Below are positions 14,059 through 15,523 of a stretch of DNA of 15,523 bases, in pieces. The stretch covers positions 1 through 15,523 of the forward strand of contig CAZKUN010000216.1 of NCBI GenBank assembly GCA_964555935.1. The letters are read 5' to 3'. Under the pieces are notes generated by a model. The model saw only the letters and a program-made list of their open reading frames with translations, was not told where the DNA came from and searched no databases. Position numbers and translations under genes: made by a program. Every line of letters starts with the position of its first letter. The stretch's first letter is position 1. Source of the DNA: CAZKUN01 sp964555935 (GTDB lineage: Bacteria > Armatimonadota > Zipacnadia > Zipacnadales > VGFC01).

Positions 14059-14219
14059 ACAAGGCAACAGCCTACACCGCTAACTATCCGACCCGCCATG
14101 GGCCTGAGACTCCGACACGGGCTCCCGGACTTGAGGGCGGAGGATTCGGTCGTGCGGAGGGGAAGCTGTGCGGAGGTGTTAAGACCCATCGACTCGCGAG
14201 CACGAGAAAGGCATTGGTC

Positions 14220-15257
14220 ATGAAGGCAGCAGTGTATCAGGGCTTGGACGACATGGTCGTGAAGGACATCCCCACGCCGACGGCGGGACCGGGCGAGGTT
14301 CTCGTCAGAGTTAGGGCCTGCGCGGTGTGTGGGTCGGACATTCGCATCTACCACCACGGCAATCCCCGAGTGATCCCGCCGCAAGTCATCGGCCACGAGA
14401 TCGCGGGAGACGTGGCTGAGGTTGGCGACGGCGTCGAGGGCTTCAAGGTCGGTGACCGCGTCGCCTCGGGCGCGGACGTTCCCTGCGGACGGTGCCTCGA
14501 GTGTCGCGACGGGCGCGGGAACAACTGCGCCATCAACTATGCCATCGGCTACCAGTTTCCGGGCGGGTTCGCCGAGTACGTGCTCTTCAACGCAACCACC
14601 ATCAACTACGGTCCCCTGCACCACATTCCCGGCGACCTGGGCTACGCCGAGGCGGCGATGGCCGAGCCGCTGGCATGCACGATCAACGGGCTTGAGCTGG
14701 TGAATCTAGGCATCGGCGAGAGCATCGTGATCATCGGTGCGGGGCCGGCGGGCCTGCTGATGAGCCAGCTCGCGCGGCACATGGGCTCAACGAAGATCAT
14801 CCTCGCGCAGCGCTCGAAGGCGCGGCTTGAGATGGCGAAGCAGTTCGACATCGACGCGCTGGTATCGACGACGGAAGAGGACCTGACACAACGCGTCATG
14901 GAGGAGACGAACGGGCGCGGCGCGGATGTTGTGGTGACGGCGTGCGCGTCGCCCGACATGCACGAACTGTCGATCGACCTGGCGGCGACGCGAGGGCGGA
15001 TCAACTACTTCGGCGGACTCCCAAAGGACGCGCGGCCGATCACGATCCTCAGCAACACGATTCACTACAAAGAGATCTTCGTGACCGGCTCGCACGGCAG
15101 CATCCCGCGGCAGCACGAAGCGGCGCTTGGCCTCATTGCATGTGGCGCGATCAAGGCCGAGCCGCTGATCACTCACACGCTGCCGCTGGCGAACATCCAC
15201 GAGGCGTTCGATCTGGTTGAGACGCGAACGGGGATGAAGGTGGTTGTGGAGCCATAG
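14220..15257 (+). CDS. Zinc-dependent medium-chain alcohol/polyol dehydrogenase
   Basis: A protein of 345 residues, typical of the MDR family. The ATG at 14220 has GAAAGG 8 bases upstream and gives the standard N-terminus MKAAVYQG. Catalytic zinc: Cys37 in CAVCGSDIR, His59-Glu60 in VIGHEIAGD, and Glu149 in MAEPLACT. Structural zinc: Cys89, Cys92, Cys95 and Cys103. The Rossmann motif is GAGPAG (173-178). The end of the second strand reads IILAQRSKAR with no acidic residue, which suggests NADP use or relaxed cofactor choice, unlike the GatD-like enzyme at 5446. It resembles sorbitol/sugar dehydrogenases, but the substrate is unknown. A DegT-family aminotransferase begins 41 bases downstream on the same strand, so the two may form a hydroxyl-to-amine pair. 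Confidence 0.83.
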   Translation: MKAAVYQGLDDMVVKDIPTPTAGPGEVLVRVRACAVCGSDIRIYHHGNPRVIPPQVIGHEIAGDVAEVGDGVEGFKVGDRVASGADVPCGRCLECRDGRGNNCAINYAIGYQFPGGFAEYVLFNATTINYGPLHHIPGDLGYAEAAMAEPLACTINGLELVNLGIGESIVIIGAGPAGLLMSQLARHMGSTKIILAQRSKARLEMAKQFDIDALVSTTEEDLTQRVMEETNGRGADVVVTACASPDMHELSIDLAATRGRINYFGGLPKDARPITILSNTIHYKEIFVTGSHGSIPRQHEAALGLIACGAIKAEPLITHTLPLANIHEAFDLVETRTGMKVVVEP

Positions 15258-15298
15258 GGACGGCTAACGAATCCACGGTCGGCACGAGAGAGACTGAA

Positions 15299-15523
15299 AT
15301 GGAGGCGCGCAACGTGTCTAGTCTGGCAATCGATGGTGGACCCAAGACGGTTACGGCCGCGATAGACGACACCTTCCCGAAGGTGGGCGGACCTGAGAAG
15401 ACTCACGTCAACTACGTGCTGGACCATTACGACGAGGCCTACGCGGAGCTGGACAAGTTCGACGAGGAGTACCGGGAGTATGTCGGCACCAAGCACGCGC
15501 TTTGCATGTGCAACGGGACGGCA
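15299..15523 (+). CDS. DegT/DnrJ/EryC1/StrS-family aminotransferase, N-terminal part
   Basis: Only the first 75 codons lie in the window. The ATG at 15299 has GAGAG about 8 bases upstream and follows the dehydrogenase stop by 41 bases. The N-terminus shows the family pattern: LAIDGGPKTV near residues 9-18, a segment that spaces out to FDEEYREYVGTKHALCMCNGTA (about 54-75), where Y-x-G-x-K-H-A followed by NGTA is the start of the cofactor-binding region. These enzymes are PLP-dependent and aminate keto-sugars or keto-cyclitols. The pyridoxal lysine and the rest lie beyond the window, so activity cannot be checked. Pairing with a dehydrogenase resembles amino-sugar or aminocyclitol pathways; that is inference. 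Confidence 0.72.
   Translation, partial: MEARNVSSLAIDGGPKTVTAAIDDTFPKVGGPEKTHVNYVLDHYDEAYAELDKFDEEYREYVGTKHALCMCNGTA

Larger units (their letters stand above)
13843..14219. other. Intergenic region of 377 bases packed with inverted repeats
   Basis: The gap after the PPC-domain gene holds two small hairpins (13876-13895, 13923-13942) and the inverted pair at 13984-14058, then about 160 bases without a structure I recognise. I found no clear promoter boxes for the dehydrogenase at 14220. The frame of that dehydrogenase stays open back to 13929, but this is produced by the repeats and is not convincing coding sequence. Confidence 0.55.

Noticed and set aside
1..15523. tRNA, rRNA, insertion sequence with transposase, or haem c (CxxCH) protein
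   Set aside because: I looked for conserved tRNA arms, rRNA-like stretches, transposase motifs and CxxCH in the main frames and found none that I can support.

Overview
The window is about 15.5 kb of GC-rich bacterial DNA carrying ten protein genes that are complete or nearly so and one partial gene at each edge. I see no rRNA, tRNA, CRISPR array or transposase. The gene set (a DUF1549/DUF1553 protein, a twin-arginine DUF1501 protein and a pre-peptidase (PPC) domain protein in a row, an FGly sulfatase, a secreted GH26-type glycosidase, and tandem carboxypeptidase-regulatory domains) points to a Planctomycetes-like organism or a neighbouring polysaccharide-degrading phylum (Verrucomicrobia, Lentisphaerae, Hydrogenedentes and Armatimonadetes are alternatives). 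This placement rests on gene content only.

Layout. 1-218 (-): start of a small secreted protein, cut by the window edge. 475-1833 (+): secreted protein with four carboxypeptidase-regulatory-like repeats. 1890-3248 (-): secreted GH26-like glycosidase with a C-terminal Ig-like domain, behind a perfect sigma70-type promoter. 3438-4208 (-): NIF3-like protein. 4432-5361 (+): sugar isomerase/epimerase with a TIM barrel, divergent from NIF3. 5446-6507 (+): GatD-like zinc dehydrogenase. 6639-8255 (-): exported sulfatase. 8488-13842 (+): DUF1549/DUF1553, DUF1501 and PPC-domain genes, which look like one transcription unit. 14220-15257 (+): second zinc dehydrogenase. 15299-15523 (+): start of a DegT/DnrJ/EryC1/StrS aminotransferase, cut by the window edge.

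How the genes may work together (inference). The glycosidase and sulfatase would act outside the cytoplasm on a glycan that may be sulfated. The isomerase and the two dehydrogenases would process released sugars or polyols, or their phosphates, in the cytoplasm. The last dehydrogenase and the aminotransferase could oxidise a hydroxyl group and then transaminate it. The DUF1549/DUF1501/PPC trio belongs to an exported system whose role, as far as I know, is not established.

The most unusual feature lies between the genes. There are at least a dozen short, perfect hairpins whose stem sequences differ but whose loops (GGA, GA, AGGG and similar) and 3' tails (CTAC or GGTCC) recur. They sit alone, in tandem runs of two or three, in a nested form (6551-6597), and as a REPIN-like inverted pair (13984-14058). 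I found them only in intergenic DNA. They are the best candidate here for an undescribed element family.
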